64,000 nucleotides of DNA. Source: Acanthaster planci (lineage: Eukaryota; Echinodermata; Asteroidea; Valvatida; Acanthasteridae). The number at the start of each line of letters is the position of its first letter. The first letter of the stretch is position 1. The position numbers were made by a program, and so were the translations under genes. Of the stretch, positions 45,849-58,600 are shown piece by piece. Under the pieces are notes generated by a model that saw only the letters and a list, made by a program, of their open reading frames with translations, was not told the origin of the DNA and searched no databases. The DNA lies in NCBI RefSeq assembly GCF_001949145.1, contig NW_019091384.1, forward strand, positions 1,842,090-1,906,089, in the 5' to 3' direction.

Positions 45849-47710
45849 ATGGAACTCAGCCCCGCCGCGATCGCTTTCCTGGTTGCATCGTCCTGCATCT
45901 TCTGGTCCTCCCTGTATGGCCTTTTCTGCTACCTCTGCCCGCGGCGGTCTTATGAGTGGAACTGCCGAGCCGTGACCTTCATACACGCGGTCACCATTGT
46001 GGTCATGTCCTACGTCTTTGGGATCTACTACAACCCGTGGCCCTTCACACATCCAGGTAATGAAGCAGTGAGCAGAATTCAAATAATGACCAATCTCGTT
46101 AAGAGCACAAGGGAAAGTGACATACATGTACAGTGCATCATGCACAGAAGTTGTGCACGTGATGTAAATGTACAGTTGAACCATATTAGTAAGAGGTCCT
46201 TCGGACTTTGCTGGTGATCTTGTTATATAAACAGAAACTTTGCATTATCTGGAATAAAAACAGTCCAGAATGCGGGATTTGGGGCCTGAAACCTTCCTTG
46301 TAATGAGCAGCATTTTGTATGAACAGTGCTCTTATTAACGAGGTTCGACGGTTCATGTACGTGTAGGTCAGTTCATCGTGCAAGCGGCAATATGGCACCA
46401 GGTCTGTAGTGGAGAACATCATGTGTCCTGTCACAACTTCTTTGACCATTCCAGCCACATGGCCTTTCACAAGTTCATTCAGAAGTCCAGAAGTCCAGTC
46501 ACATAACTTGTGACTTGGATTAAATGGTCTAGGCAAATGAATTTTTCCTGTAAAATTCCTTCCGTGCAACATAATAGTTTTCTTCAGTGCATGGAAACCA
46601 TTTAACATCCTGTTTGCTTTGAGTGTATTGGGAAATACACTTTTTTGAAGATTTTAAAATTGTCGATGTTCAGAATTTCAAGGGTGAGGTGTGGCTCATT
46701 TTTCACCCCTACATCAGCCCGGAACCAACTCTGAGATTTGTTGTGGTGGGAATAGGCCTTGTGTTACGTACACAACAGTGGATCACCAAAGATAAAGAAA
46801 ACGGATTAGGATAAATGTGTCACTCTTTAATAGCAGAAGTATTTTGTTCACAAAGTAATTGAAGATTGTGTGACGTCACAGATTTCAGCAAAATTGTAGA
46901 AAATCACAGTCACAGTCACCGACAATGAAACACAGAGGTGTAGTTTGTGTGATTTTAGTGAAAACATTTGCTACACAGACCCTTGACTGAATGACTTGTG
47001 ATGGTCATGTGAAAGGCCTGACTTCAGCTTTAGATAGCACGTAGACAAAATCCAACGGAAAGAGGTGGAGGTTACATGAACTGTCCCTTTTATGTCTTGA
47101 CTGAACAGGTGGCAAGTCCAGTATACACGAGATATGCACCATGGTGGTCTGCGTGGGCTACTTTGTCTTTGACTTCGCCTGGTGCCTGTGGTTCCGTGAC
47201 CAGGAGTCGGGCGTCATGTTGCTGCACCACCTGATCACAATCGTGGGCATCGTGGCAGCGCTTGCCTGGGAGCACTCGGGCACCGAGGTGGGTGCCACCA
47301 TCTTTGGGGCGGAGCTCAGCAACCCCCTCCTCCAGCTCCGCTGGTTCATGCGGCAGACCGGCTGGAAGGGCTCCCTCCTGTACGAGGTCAATGACTTCCT
47401 GTTCCTGCTGACCTTCACCATCTGCCGCATCGGCATCGGCTCTTACTTCCTCTACTGTGAGCTCCTGCACCCCTTGCCGCGCATGTTCTTCAAGGTCGGC
47501 GCGGTGGCGCTCTACCTTGTCAGCTGGATCCTCATGATCAACATACTCTTGTTCACCTACCGTAAATATGGGAAAATGTACTACAGGTGGACTTCGAAGA
47601 CTGCCGAGGTGTCACACGACCGCCCAGCCGTTGACGCAAATAGCACCACTCATGGACACGAGGATGGAGATGTGAGAATGCGAAATGGCTATGCAGCAGT
47701 AGATGGCTAG
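45849..47710 (+). CDS. TLCD5: TLC domain-containing protein 5-like, copy A (two exons)
   Basis: Exons 45,849-46,056 and 47,109-47,710 encode 269 residues. The donor CCAG|GTAATG and acceptor CTGAACAG|GT split a glycine codon (phase 1) after NPWPFTHP. It matches TLCD5/TMEM136: YEWNCR at 35-40, WPFTHPG at 64-70, VGYFVFDFAWC about 85-95, MLLHHLITIVG with the HH pair of TLC proteins at 109-110, SGTEVGATIFGAELSNPLLQLRWF at 126-149 (split here into recognisable blocks), NDFLF, FFKVGAVALYLVSW. Six to seven membrane spans are expected, so it is an integral membrane protein; the family's biochemical role is poorly known, with relatives (TLCD1/2, ceramide synthases) acting in membrane lipid composition. 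The polar C-terminal tail (about 230-269) is longer than in copy B. The ATG at 45,849 (GCCATGG) is in a strong start context. A tandem paralogue lies 9 kb downstream. Confidence 0.9.
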
Positions 47711-48071
47711 CCTAAGGCAGGAAAAGGCAGAAATCAGTGAAGCTTTGAACCACTATGCACCAGTCGTGGTAGCTCACGTTGTGAGGAGAGGAGATTGTAT
47801 AAAAAGCTGTCACTGTATACAAGTCATGGATAGTCATGAGTGCAGTGACAAGGATAGTTTCATTCGGTGACTTTGATTGCCATCACCTCATGAAATTATT
47901 CTGACCATTGCACAAATTTGAAACCTGCTTAAATCTTCATCATCTGATGAGTAAACTTCCGATCTGTTTCGTCTTCAGTTTGGAGATCAGGCGAACCTCG
48001 TGTGTTAATATCTGCCATTTTACAAAATGGGGTCCGAAGCTTCACCCACTGGTGGTACCGTACTGTTGTGA

Positions 48072-48144
48072 GACTGGTTCCCTCCCTGCATTATTTTCCT
48101 TCTTAGTAGGAAGGTAATGTATGAAATGGGGCTGGGAACCAGTC
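48072..48144. repeat. 73-bp hairpin with ACTGGTTCCC arms
   Basis: GACTGGTTCCC and GGGAACCAGTC face each other, with an inner AAGGAAGG-type match. Same termini as 42,320-42,380. Confidence 0.6.
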
Positions 48145-48593
48145 AAGCGAAATGACGTTCTAATCAACCGGTACCATGAAATAGAATGAATAATCCAGTG
48201 TCATGTGATCGTAATCTACCAATCAGATGATGGGGATTCATGCATTTATTATGTTAAGAGTATTTGCATTTGATGCTCATCAAATTATTTGAAATGGAAT
48301 TCATGTAGACTATTAAGTACTGAATGACTGCCAAGTTGAAGGCACGATAGTCTTACAAGTTTTACATTTTTTGTTACGTACTTGGATCTTATATTTAGTC
48401 AGGTGCCTGTTCCAGTAAATTTTGTGCTACAAGAACATGTGTGCCTACCTGACCAGACAGTACTGTCCTGTAGTACTTTACTGTGAAGTCCTTGATTGTA
48501 TATAATTAAGAATGAAAACAGGTGAAATTTTCTTCAAACAGTTCTGGAGCTACATGTACATGTATGTGGACCCCACAGACATGTAAACATTGA

Positions 48594-48700
48594 CCCAGTG
48601 TGCATTTGGAAAGGGTGGACAGATTTCACGCTTTGTGATTGGCCAGTACATTGCAAACTCTTGGAGGTGCACTACTGTGAATCGCCTTTATAAATAAAGG
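48594..48700. repeat. half copy of the foldback found in the TLCD5-B intron
   Basis: CCCAGTGTGCATTTGGAAAG through CAAACTCTTGGAGG and GTGAATCGCC aligns with the right half of 57,266-57,446, without the left arm. Confidence 0.65.
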
Positions 48701-49399
48701 AATAAATATGTGCTTGGCGGGTGTTCAACGTTTCAGATCGGTTTAGGAGAATGGATGCAACTACAGTGTAATACCAAAGCCGCAGGCGAGCCACAACTAA
48801 GCACAAATTTATTCCCAATCATATTTGAGTCAAAAGAAGTCAACATGTGATGGAGTTCCAATGATTTTGTTCTAAACGTTTACTTTCATTACATACATGT
48901 AGGTATATTCATTTTGAGAGTTTAATCCAACATACATGTAATGTCCTTCAATGAACTTGGTGCGGGGGTGGCGCAACGTGTCGCATACACAGAGAGTCCT
49001 GACCGATCGGACCCGATTAAACTGCCTCGTATCCATGAGCCAGCGTGTGATTCACGCAGCGGGCATTATCACTTTTCAGGGGGCATTATCAGATGTTAAT
49101 GCACGGTCACGTGTCGCGTTTGGACCAATAAGAATAGCAAAACTGTTCCAGGTATTTATGAATCAAGAATACTAGCGGCCCTGTGCTTCCTCAACAATCC
49201 ATGCACATGTTTTCTTGATTCATGGGAAGCTTCAGACTTATCAGATTCTAACACGACAGTGCCATTTTGCATGGGGAGTAACTGAAATGATTCATGCTTG
49301 AAAGAGTAAGCATGACGTGTAAAGCTTGAATATGCAGTACTGTTATCTATGAACATGTAAGTATTGTGTGTGTGTATGTGATGTATGTTGTGTGACTGT

Positions 49400-49640
49400 G
49401 CTTTTATCCGATTAGGCGCCATAACTGCGGTGGCGCTGCACTCGAGCTCACACGCACATTCTTCAGCTTGACGCGCGCGTGCATTTGGCAAATCACGACG
49501 CCCTGTTGGTCAAAGAGGCATGTAACGCGCATGTACCACCTGTCCACGAGCGTTGTGCCACCGCAGTAATGGCTTCTAATTCTGGTTGTCCAATTATGCA
49601 AGTATTTTTGTTCGGGGTTGCAGTAACTACGGAGTTGTAG
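49400..49640. repeat. dispersed block shared with 58,395-58,600
   Basis: Shares ordered matches: ATCCGAT.AG.CGCCAT, CTCAC.CGCA, CTGTTGGTCAAAGAGG versus CTATTGGTCGGTCAAGGAGG, and TAATGGCTTCTAATTCTGGT versus TAATGATTTCTAATTTTGGT. It is either a repeat family or 3' flank copied with the TLCD5 duplication. Confidence 0.55.
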
Positions 49641-52600
49641 CATTCCCATTTACTTGTAGACACTTTTAAAAAACCGATATCAAGAATTGATCAGAAGTTT
49701 TTGAAGAATTTTGTTTTACAAGGGAGAGATATTTGTAATTTTCCAAGTTCTGTGTCGAGCACTCTAAGCCCCGCCCACTGCTCCTCTCCAGTGCCACACT
49801 AAGTCCCAGTTTCAATTTGTTATGGCAATGAAGCCATTTTTACATCTGAAAAAAATTAATGAAGTGTATGAGCCTCAGGGTCACACAAAATAAATTCATG
49901 AGAGCACCATAAGAAAATTGGTTGAATTTAGTGACGCTAAATCAGTATTTTCACTGTATCTCTGTGTCTAAAGTTGCTTGTGAAGGCATCTACAGCGGGA
50001 GGAATGTTATCAACCATGACAGCATAATTGCAGGACTGGAAACTGACATTTCCCCTCTAAAATTGTCTTGGCAATCAAGACAAGTCAGTATCGTAATTGA
50101 CACGTTGGAATTGGAGTGTGAAGTCTGGAATAAAGTTTAATGAAAAGTTTCCTCCGGAAATCAATGAAAATCTCGGTACATTGGTGTATAATGCAAGCCC
50201 ACAGCAAATTGGCCTATCCCGACACGCACATTAGGCCTATATGTACATGTACATGCCTACATGTATATACTTGTATATATTTCTTTTTTATCTTAGATTA
50301 AACAGAGTTTAAGCCTATCAAGTAAACTTGTGAATTGTTGACTTTTTATCTCAGTATTGATGGATCATGGAAATGTATTTCCATTTGCCCTCTTGTGACA
50401 AAGTCATTTTCCCCATGAGCTCACTATTTTATTATATCCAAAGTTTGATTGGTTTTGACATTTAACGATTCTGTAATGAAACGATTCTGTATACCATTTG
50501 ACACGAGGTACTTTATTTTATGAAGTCTGTCCCCTGATAGTAATTCTTACACACGTAAGGGGCTGGTAGACAAGCATACTTAACCGTGGTTCGTTTCAAA
50601 TACATGTACCTTGTACCTGTCGTCGGGGAGCTGGTCTATTATACACGCTACACCATCAGATTACACGATGAAGACCATACCAGTTGGACATGAAGCCCAG
50701 AGATAATATAATTGTGGCTTACATTCAAGCGATTACAACTTTTCCAAACAACTTTTTTATGCCAAACAATAAGTTCCGCGTGATTTCGAACATGGAATGA
50801 GCCCTTTGTTGCTGCCTTAAAAGGTGTTTCACGTGATTGGTTTGGACTTAAATTTGTAATTTCACTCATTGATAAATCAAGATTTGCCTCGGTACTTTCC
50901 TCCCTAAGAGTCACCTTTAATAATCAAAGAACCACGATGACGACACTGATGAAATATGCGTTTATCATCTTTCTTTGGTCTACACGAATTATTTTTGTCG
51001 CAGCCTTATGACCGTACGCCGGTGACGTGTAAACTATGGTGAGCAAAACGACACATGTGGTGACTTGCATAATGACTGTATGATATCCACTTATGTCTGC
51101 AATTAATGAAGTTTCTTTCCAAAGTGTGATGAGTGCCCTTGATTCCTTTTAGAATCCCGCCCTCTATCAGTTACCTGCCGTCAGTTTCTACTGCTTCAAG
51201 ACAGCTTAACACAAATTTAAAGGGTCAACATAACGAAAAGGAAGTTTGGGGAGGCACACAATAGACTGCTGAAGCTCTTCGTATTGTGGGGAAAAAATGC
51301 AAGTAAACACATACACATGTACAAGAGTACATAACTGAAATGACCTTTTGCCTGGGTGATTATATCCAGGTGGCAAGAATCGGAGACAGGTTCAGGATTT
51401 TATCGAGAGGGTGATGGTCAGGCACGTAATTTATTTTCTTTTTTCACGGCCAATTGTTTCGGACTATAGAGGGCACAGTCGACGCATTGCGTTTTCAATG
51501 ATGCACTAATTACCTCGTAGTAAGATGTCTTCCTTTTTTGTTATTAGCATACGTTCTTTGGGGTGTCTGCAGGGGGGAGGGATGGCACGTTTATTACACA
51601 ACTGTCTGGGATACACGGTGTACATTCCTTTGGGAAAATGGTTCTTGAGAGGAGAGTGTCTTGATATCTAGTGGAAACTTCCAATATTGAAATGTTGGGC
51701 TTAACTTTCTTTTGGGAAAAGAAGAAGAAGAAAAAAAAAAGCCCTCCAGAGTCACGATTGTAGTCTTTATTCAAGTTGGCTTTTCTCAGCGTGTTGTGTA
51801 ACCACATTTCGCAGAGGGTGACCCCCCCCACCCCGATACGCGCTGCAATTTGGAAATGTCTTAATGCAGGTTTAACTTAATGCATTTTATAAGCACATAA
51901 CGGCATGACTGATGAACAGAAAATAACGTGGGCGAAATCCATAGTTAAACATTAGCCACGTCCATCCCCCCAAAAAAAAAATTGCGCTGCTTGTACTTTG
52001 ACCGTGGTTCAACGCTTAAGAAAATCCCTTTCAGTATTTTAAACATTGCATCACAAAATGTTTGCAGTACAATCGACCGTAGGGGTCCAGACCAGTAAAT
52101 AAGCTGCCGTAGACAACTGTGATAAATATCCCCACTTCAAAAAATCTGGGAAAATACAAGTTTCTCAGGTGTACAAGACACTATCAAAATAAAGCTAATT
52201 TCCTCATCTTTCATTTTCATTCAAATTTTCAGTGGCTTAACTGATGATTTTTGAAGATATTTCTCTCTAGAGAAAATTACCCCTCAAAACAGTCATGAAG
52301 CCCATCGCTATTTTGAAAATCGATGTCTACAGGGCAATTTGGACGGCCCCGTTTGGTCCGATACCTTCAGAAATACAAACTGACAGTCCTGTTCCTGGAT
52401 TCCATCCACCTTTTTAACAAACCACCCAGTCCACGTGCCACGAAACCCTCTAATGGCGGAGAGTTTAACAGCTACAATCGTAATTCGGTCTACGGTGCAG
52501 GCAAAAATGGACCTATATACTGGCCTGCAACCCTGATATTCAGACCAGCGCCCCCATTCGTCACGAGAGCTGTCTCCCACGGGGCGGATCATCCCTGGGT

Positions 52601-53082
52601 CATCAATTATCCCAACCAGCATCCACGAGGGGTCTGAAGTGGGTTGTTTAATTATTAATCCTTGCGAGATCAGATCAATATGTATACCGAGCATGACGAA
52701 CCATGATGAGCCTCATTAAGTATATAGGTTTGTATTAGAATAGCTCCATGATATAATTGTATGTGCGATTAAAATGCAAGACTGTTCACGCGACATACAT
52801 TATGAACCGAAAGCATTATCGAAGCAGGTTGTAATCCTGAGGTCTGTATATCTCGTTAAACAAATCCATCCCTGTTGCTTTACCCATTTTTATTCCCAAC
52901 TACTACCATGGAGATGATAAAGCGTGGCTTCTGGGAATAAATGCCGACTGAGATACCCCCTTCCGTCACACAATGCAATATATTCAGTGAGATCAATGAA
53001 AGACCTATGACCCGTATTGTTCCGTCGACCAAGACCAACTGGGAGGCGAACAGACGGGTGGGCTGCGCTTTGCATGCGTGCT

Positions 53083-53133
53083 TGTACAGTGTACATGTAC
53101 AGTACATGTACAGTACATGTACATACATGTACA
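53083..53133. repeat. TACATGTACAG palindromic microsatellite
   Basis: About five copies of TACATGTACAG-like units; each TGTACATGTACA is self-complementary. Confidence 0.85.
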
Positions 53134-53685
53134 ATGTGCACCAGTCTACCCTGACATTTGCACTTGCCGTTGCATCTCCGAGTCGCAGCTGACCACATTT
53201 CAACGTCACGGCTGCATGCGGTGGGTGTGTTTTGAGTTCCGCTCAGATTTTCAACCAACAGGTGCAGAGATAAATCCATGTCCCTTTCGCCGGTCATGTC
53301 GTCGTCGCACCCGATAATAATCGTTAGCTCAATCTCGTCGTCCGTATGCATACGATCCCACTGCACAGTCGCTTCATGCTAATTCAACTTGAAGTCGAGT
53401 GCGAGGACTGTCACAACCGTCAGGCAAGTAATTGCATGCGGATGCATCCGTAGGCCTGCAATATTCAAGTGCTGCCTAAATTTCGCAATCCCGATCAGTT
53501 GAAAGCGAAACCTTGGCCTCAAATTTAGTTCACAGTGATCCATTATGCTGTTGGGTGTATTTTTTGACTGAGTCTTGTTTTTACTTGTGATGGGTGTCAT
53601 GTCACGGAGGAACTGAAGATTCGAACAGCGAATGTATGTACTGTACGTAGGCATTGTACGTACGTGTGTAGATTTATTGCTGCTG

Positions 53686-53945
53686 CACTGAAAAATTGCT
53701 TGGGTTAAATTGTAACCCACGTGAGGGTGAAAACTGCAACTACTCAATAATTTCAGTTGTTTCAACCCATTTGGGTGATTAAAAGTAACTTCTGGTTTGT
53801 TAATTTTAACCAAACAATGGTTAATATCCACTCATTTTGTGGGTAAAAATGAAACAGAAAGTAATTCTGATCCCAAAATTGGCTTAACAGAGCCCTTTTT
53901 TGGTAGTTGCTTGGGTTAAAAGTTAACCCAGGCAATTTTTTAGTA
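53686..53945. mobile_element. MITE with TGGGTTAA-type inverted termini
   Basis: CACTGAAAAATTGCTTGGGT at the left is inverted against TTAACCCAGGCAATTTTTTA at the right. The body is rich in GGGTTAA / TTAACCC. Non-coding, about 260 bp. Confidence 0.65.
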
Positions 53946-56079
53946 TGGCAAGTTAATCCTTCCAATATCTGCTTAGGTGATAACATTAATGTATAATTAA
54001 AGGCAAACACAATGTTGCCATTATGTCGTATTATAGTTTGTCAACGTTTCCAGTAGTGAATCGCTTATCGGCACATGCATGATAATTTACATGGCTTGCC
54101 CCATATTTTTCATTCATAGAGAAACACCTACACAAAACAATGTAGACCCTCGTACACTGTACGCCATGTACCCGCTGCGTAAAGCTTGAGACTGAAGTTT
54201 GACTATCACGGTCCGGGTAGAGTTGATCAAATAAAACGAGGCTACGTGTCGAACTTCGCCCCATTTTTGACGAGGTAAATACTGTAATTGCAGACGTACG
54301 TACGGTGGTGTTCACAAGCAGAGCGCTTGCCTACACTGTGGATAATGCAATCGCTGGATTGAGCTCAAACTAGCACCGAACCAAATCGCCCCGTGTTGTT
54401 GGCGCGGATCCAGGAATTTTTCCGGGGGGAGGGTCAGGCCGAAGATGTTTTTAATGTCTCATTTTTACGGCCAGGCGGACGATGATGAAACATTATACAT
54501 GACATGCATTAATTTCCCCCCCCCCCATTTTTTCTTTGCCATTTTGGTCTCAGAGCAGCCCCCGGATCTGCGCCTGGTTCTATGGGTTCGTGTACACTAA
54601 TGGAAATAAAGAGAGTTCCATGCATTGTCACCGAAACAAAATTCATCATAAAATAATTATTGAAGTGTGGTAATTAAGCACGCGGCTTTGGGCACTCTGG
54701 TTATATAAGCACAACAACAGTGCTGTGTAGTATTAGGACACAGCCTATTATTAATGGCCGCGGCTTTGTGCAACAAGCCGACTGTCCTCGAAATAACTAC
54801 TTCATTAGACGCAGTGATGAGAGACGTACGCCGTGGTACAGTGTTAATATTTAGTCTATAATATGTAATGTCGTCTGTGCAGTTAGGAAAAATTCATCAT
54901 GGGATTGGTTTAGGCACTACTATGGCTCAAGCTAACATGATGTTTGCCATTAACGAGAATACAGTTTGTGGAGTATCGTATACAGTGTGCGTACATAATT
55001 TAAAACCAGAATCTGTAAGTCCCTACACTTAATTGGTAGGACACCATGGCTAGCAATGATGGCGTTGGTTTGACCATAGAGCTCTATGGTTTGGCTCTAT
55101 GGCTTGACGTCGGCTATCGTCGGAACCGCGGTCCCCCGTAGTTGTGTATCTGACAATGTACTGACGTTGGCAGAATTGGACAGCATTTTTACGTCGGCTC
55201 GCCGCTGCTAGTAAAATGCTGATGCTTATCATTGCCATCATTTGGAAGTCATGTTACTGGTTTTAGTCCCTCTAAAGGGTCTGCACAATGGGCTTTGAAA
55301 TGCTCACACACACCTGTTTTACGTACGAAGTGTGGACATTTCTTTGTTCTGGTGTGGTTAAGGAAACTTGAAGAAAATGCTCTTTTCTCTCAAACTAAGA
55401 TAACTCCTTCGAACTGGATTTTTTTTATAATGATTTCCTGGATTGTTCCTCTTCATTTTTCCACAGATAACCTTGACCCTTAAAATGCCTCTGAAACTTT
55501 TTTTCAGAGAGGGGAAAGCATTGTGTGGACGTGTGCGAGTCCACACAACGCCATTATACCCTACATTATGTGGACTTCTTTTGAGCAGAGAGGACCTCCA
55601 AATAACGCGTTGGGCTTTCAGTGGTCCGATGGAGGAAAACTCTTACATCGAGCCAATTTCGCCGAACAATGTTGCACCAATGGTTCGACGAGAGCGAAAC
55701 CGGATGTACCTTTCGAGGGGATAAAATAAAGGAACAACCCTTTCAATTTATATCTTGCTTACATCATGCGTCTTGCTGGTTACATCTTGCATCAAACGAC
55801 GGAATGTTTTTAAAAATGCTGCAAGAAGGACACTTTCACATTTAATTTGTGTATATAGGTGTCGATTTTCAGAAGTGTATGTGAAAGTAACGGACTTTAA
55901 TTTGTGGGTTTAAATGTTGTGATGTGTAGCTCAAATTTACAGTCCACATTTCAAAGGGGGGTACATGTACTGTTTGCGGGATCTCATCTTGAGAATCTCC
56001 AGTCAAAATGAATCCAAAAGACACCTCAGTGGAATCAAGATTCAGTTGCATCTCTTTTACTGGATGCAGTGTAGGGCCT

Positions 56080-56190
56080 ACACGGTAAAAACTCAGGTGT
56101 TAAAATCAACACTTGTTGGTGTTATCAGATGACCACACCAGAGGGTGTTACTTTAACACTGATGATGTTACTTTGCACACCTATAAGTGC
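56080..56190. mobile_element. partial copy of the GTGTTA MITE
   Basis: CACGGTAAAAACTCAGGTGT and TGTTACTTTGCACACCTATA match the body of the element at 715-942 (TGTTACTTTGCACGCCTTTA). The right end is missing. Confidence 0.55.
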
Positions 56191-56765
56191 AGTTTTAGCA
56201 ATGCTGGCTTCGAGAATTGTCCTGTATTATCGGATTCCATATGTTGCTGAGCAATAATGATATACTCTTTGTAAGGCTGGGAAGATTAATCACTATAGTC
56301 GAGGACACAAAAAGCAGAACAAAAACAGAACTGAGCAAAAACACCTACCAGCAAAATGAAAATAGACGTGTCGTTGCTGGTCTTGTCACGTGACCCATTG
56401 TCATGAAAAATATGATTAGAATTTCATGCAAACATCGACGAATCTTTTTTGCTGTTTGCTTTGCCGTGATCACTGTCTCGCTGCATCGTTATTGAATAGC
56501 TCGCTGATGAGTGTGAAGCGAAACACATCGTAGAAAAATAACTACAGAATTTGGCGGTATATTTCGATGGAAGCATGATTTTGCTCGCCACGTTATAGCT
56601 AAATTTGTAAAAAAAAATATGCTACATGATGTATATCTCGTTTTTGTTGAAATTGTAAGATAGTCGGACCGAGAAGAGATTTTCTCCTGCTGAGCTTGTG
56701 CTGCATGACAAGAGACAGTCTGATCACATCTACTCGAGTTATTGGTTTACTCGGCAGGTATCACC

Positions 56766-58285
56766 ATGGAGTTAACTGCGGGACTCATCCTGCTTCTGAC
56801 CCTCACCGCGTTTGTGCTGTGGTCCGCCCTGTACGGCTTGTTCTGCTGGCTTCAGCCCCACCGATCCTACGAATGGAATTGTCGGGTTGTGGTCTCCATC
56901 CACGCAGTGACGGTGCTGTCTTTGTCGTCCACGTTTGGGGCTCTCTACAACCCTTGGCCGTTTACGCATCCAGGTTGGTGGAGCTAAGATAAAGAGTGTC
57001 TTTGTTACAGCTTTTAGTGGGCATGACGGTCTTGTATAGTGCTCACCGTAGTGCATGTCCATAAAAACCATATGTTATAAGCCCTTCCAGAGACCCCCTT
57101 GAACAATTTTACTGCCCTAGAGTAATATCAGTGTGCCGAACACGCCTCCTCTAAATCGGTAGATATCCGTGTCCTCATCATAGGCCTCAGAACACAGGCT
57201 CGTGTATACCACAGACCCTGTTTTCCATTTGCAGGAAGTAATTGAATTCTGTCTCAGTGAGCTTGAATACGGGCGCTTCACAATAGTGCGCCTCAGCTCC
57301 ACGAGTTTGCAACGCGTTGGCCAATCACAATGCGCGAAATTTGTCCACCCAGTGCGCGTTTGGAAAGGGTTGACAAATTTCGCGCGTTGTGATGGGCCAA
57401 CGCGTTGCAAACTCTTGGAGGCGCATTTTTGTGAATCGCCCGTATTAATAAAATCAGGCCATGAAGATCGTGACTGTATAGAATAAAAAATGAATCCAGG
57501 CAGATCTATGTAACGCGGTGTTCGATGTTACTATGTTATTCTTGACCATATTAGTTTTATCTTCCTGATGCATTTTCATCGTCCCCGTTTTGCTTTTTCA
57601 ACCCACAATGGCTGCAGCGGTGTTGCTTCGATCAACCGCTCCCGATTCTGTTCCAATATCTCCCGCCCATCTCATTCTGCCTTCCGCACCCCGTTGCCAC
57701 ACTACTGAAAGGAGAAACTCAGTTTTGTATGCTTTTTTTCTGAATCTTTTCCGTCCAGGTGGTAAATCCAACATTTATGAGATCGTCACCATGATCGTGT
57801 GCCTGGGCTTCTTCCTCTTCGACGTCTGTTGGTGCGTCTGGTTCTTCGACGAGGAGACCAAGATCATGATCGTCCACCATCTTGTCTCCATCATCGGGAT
57901 TTTCGCTTCGCTGATCACGGGCCTCTCCGGAACGGAGGTCGGCACCTGCATCTTTCTTGCGGAGCTGACGAACCCCATGCTCCAGTTCCGCTGGTTCATG
58001 CGAAGTTCCGGCGTTAAGGATGGTTGGCTGTACGAACTGAACGACTTCCTGTTCATGATGATGTTCGCCGTCTGTCGATGTGGGATCGGTACCTTTTTCC
58101 TCTACCGCTACACCACACATCCTCGCCCAAAACTCTTCTTCAAAGTCGGCGGGTTGGCTCTCTATCTGGTCAGCATGGTCTTTTTTGGGCAGATACTAGT
58201 ATTTGCCTATCACAAATACAGGAAAATGTATCAAAGATGGAGATATGGGGACAAGACAAAAATAGATGGTGACAAAGCGAGATGA
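56766..58285 (+). CDS. TLCD5: TLC domain-containing protein 5-like, copy B (two exons)
   Basis: Exons 56,766-56,973 and 57,759-58,285 encode 244 residues, close to the length usual for TMEM136. The intron (785 bp) splits the same glycine codon as in copy A, and exon 1 is also exactly 208 bp. Shared blocks: YEWNCR (35-40), NPWPFTHPG (62-70), CLGFFLFDVCWCVWF, IMIVHHLVSIIG with HH at 109-110, SGTEVG..IFLAELTNPMLQFRWFM, NDFLF, FFKVGGLALYLVS. A short basic tail (MYQRWRYGDKTKIDGDKAR) follows the last membrane span. An integral membrane protein of the TLC family; exact role unproven. I chose ATG 56,766 (ACCATGG) because it aligns with copy A. The donor is GTTGGT, weaker than in copy A. Confidence 0.9.
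57266..57446. mobile_element. 181-bp foldback element in the TLCD5-B intron
   Basis: Arms of about 75-80 bp are inverted: AATACGGGCGCTTCACAATA at the left against the reverse of GTGAATCGCCCGTATT at the right, both running through GAGTTTGCAACGCGTTGG and GCGCGAAATTTGTC. No coding capacity. Confidence 0.8.
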
Positions 58286-58394
58286 TAAAAATCATCAGAA
58301 CAGAACGACGAAACATAAAGCCAGTAGAGATGAGAGTTTAATAATTATTTGAAAAATGTCACTGTGTGTGGTCTTGGGTCTTCCATGAAGACTG

Positions 58395-58600
58395 CTATGG
58401 GCGAATCCGATGAGACGCCATTCCGAAGGGGCCATTTACACTCACGCAGATGTCTCAACCTGAGCGCGTGCGCCCTCTTCGGCAATTGACTACTGCCTAT
58501 TGGTCGGTCAAGGAGGAATTTCACGCGCGCGCACCGCGTAGTAATGGCCCTGTAGTAATGATTTCTAATTTTGGTCGTCGGATTTGTCTATACGAATGAG
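58395..58600. repeat. second copy of the 49.4-kb block
   Basis: See 49,400-49,640 for the shared words. This copy starts about 110 bp after the TLCD5-B stop, whereas the other starts about 1.7 kb after TLCD5-A. Confidence 0.55.

Larger units (their letters stand above)
47711..56079. other. intergenic DNA between the TLCD5 copies
   Basis: Likely begins with the 3' UTR of copy A; AATAAA signals occur near 48,690. No further gene recognised. It contains small hairpins, a half-element near 48.6 kb, a dispersed block at 49.4 kb, a TACATGTA microsatellite at 53.1 kb and a TIR element at 53.7 kb. The rest, including 49.7-53.0 kb and 54.0-56.0 kb, shows only short unassigned frames. Confidence 0.55.

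Noticed and set aside
47090-47470. Minus-strand frames of 92-133 codons opposite the TLCD5 second exons
   Set aside because: They are shadows of the GC-rich coding exons and differ from each other far more than the sense proteins do.
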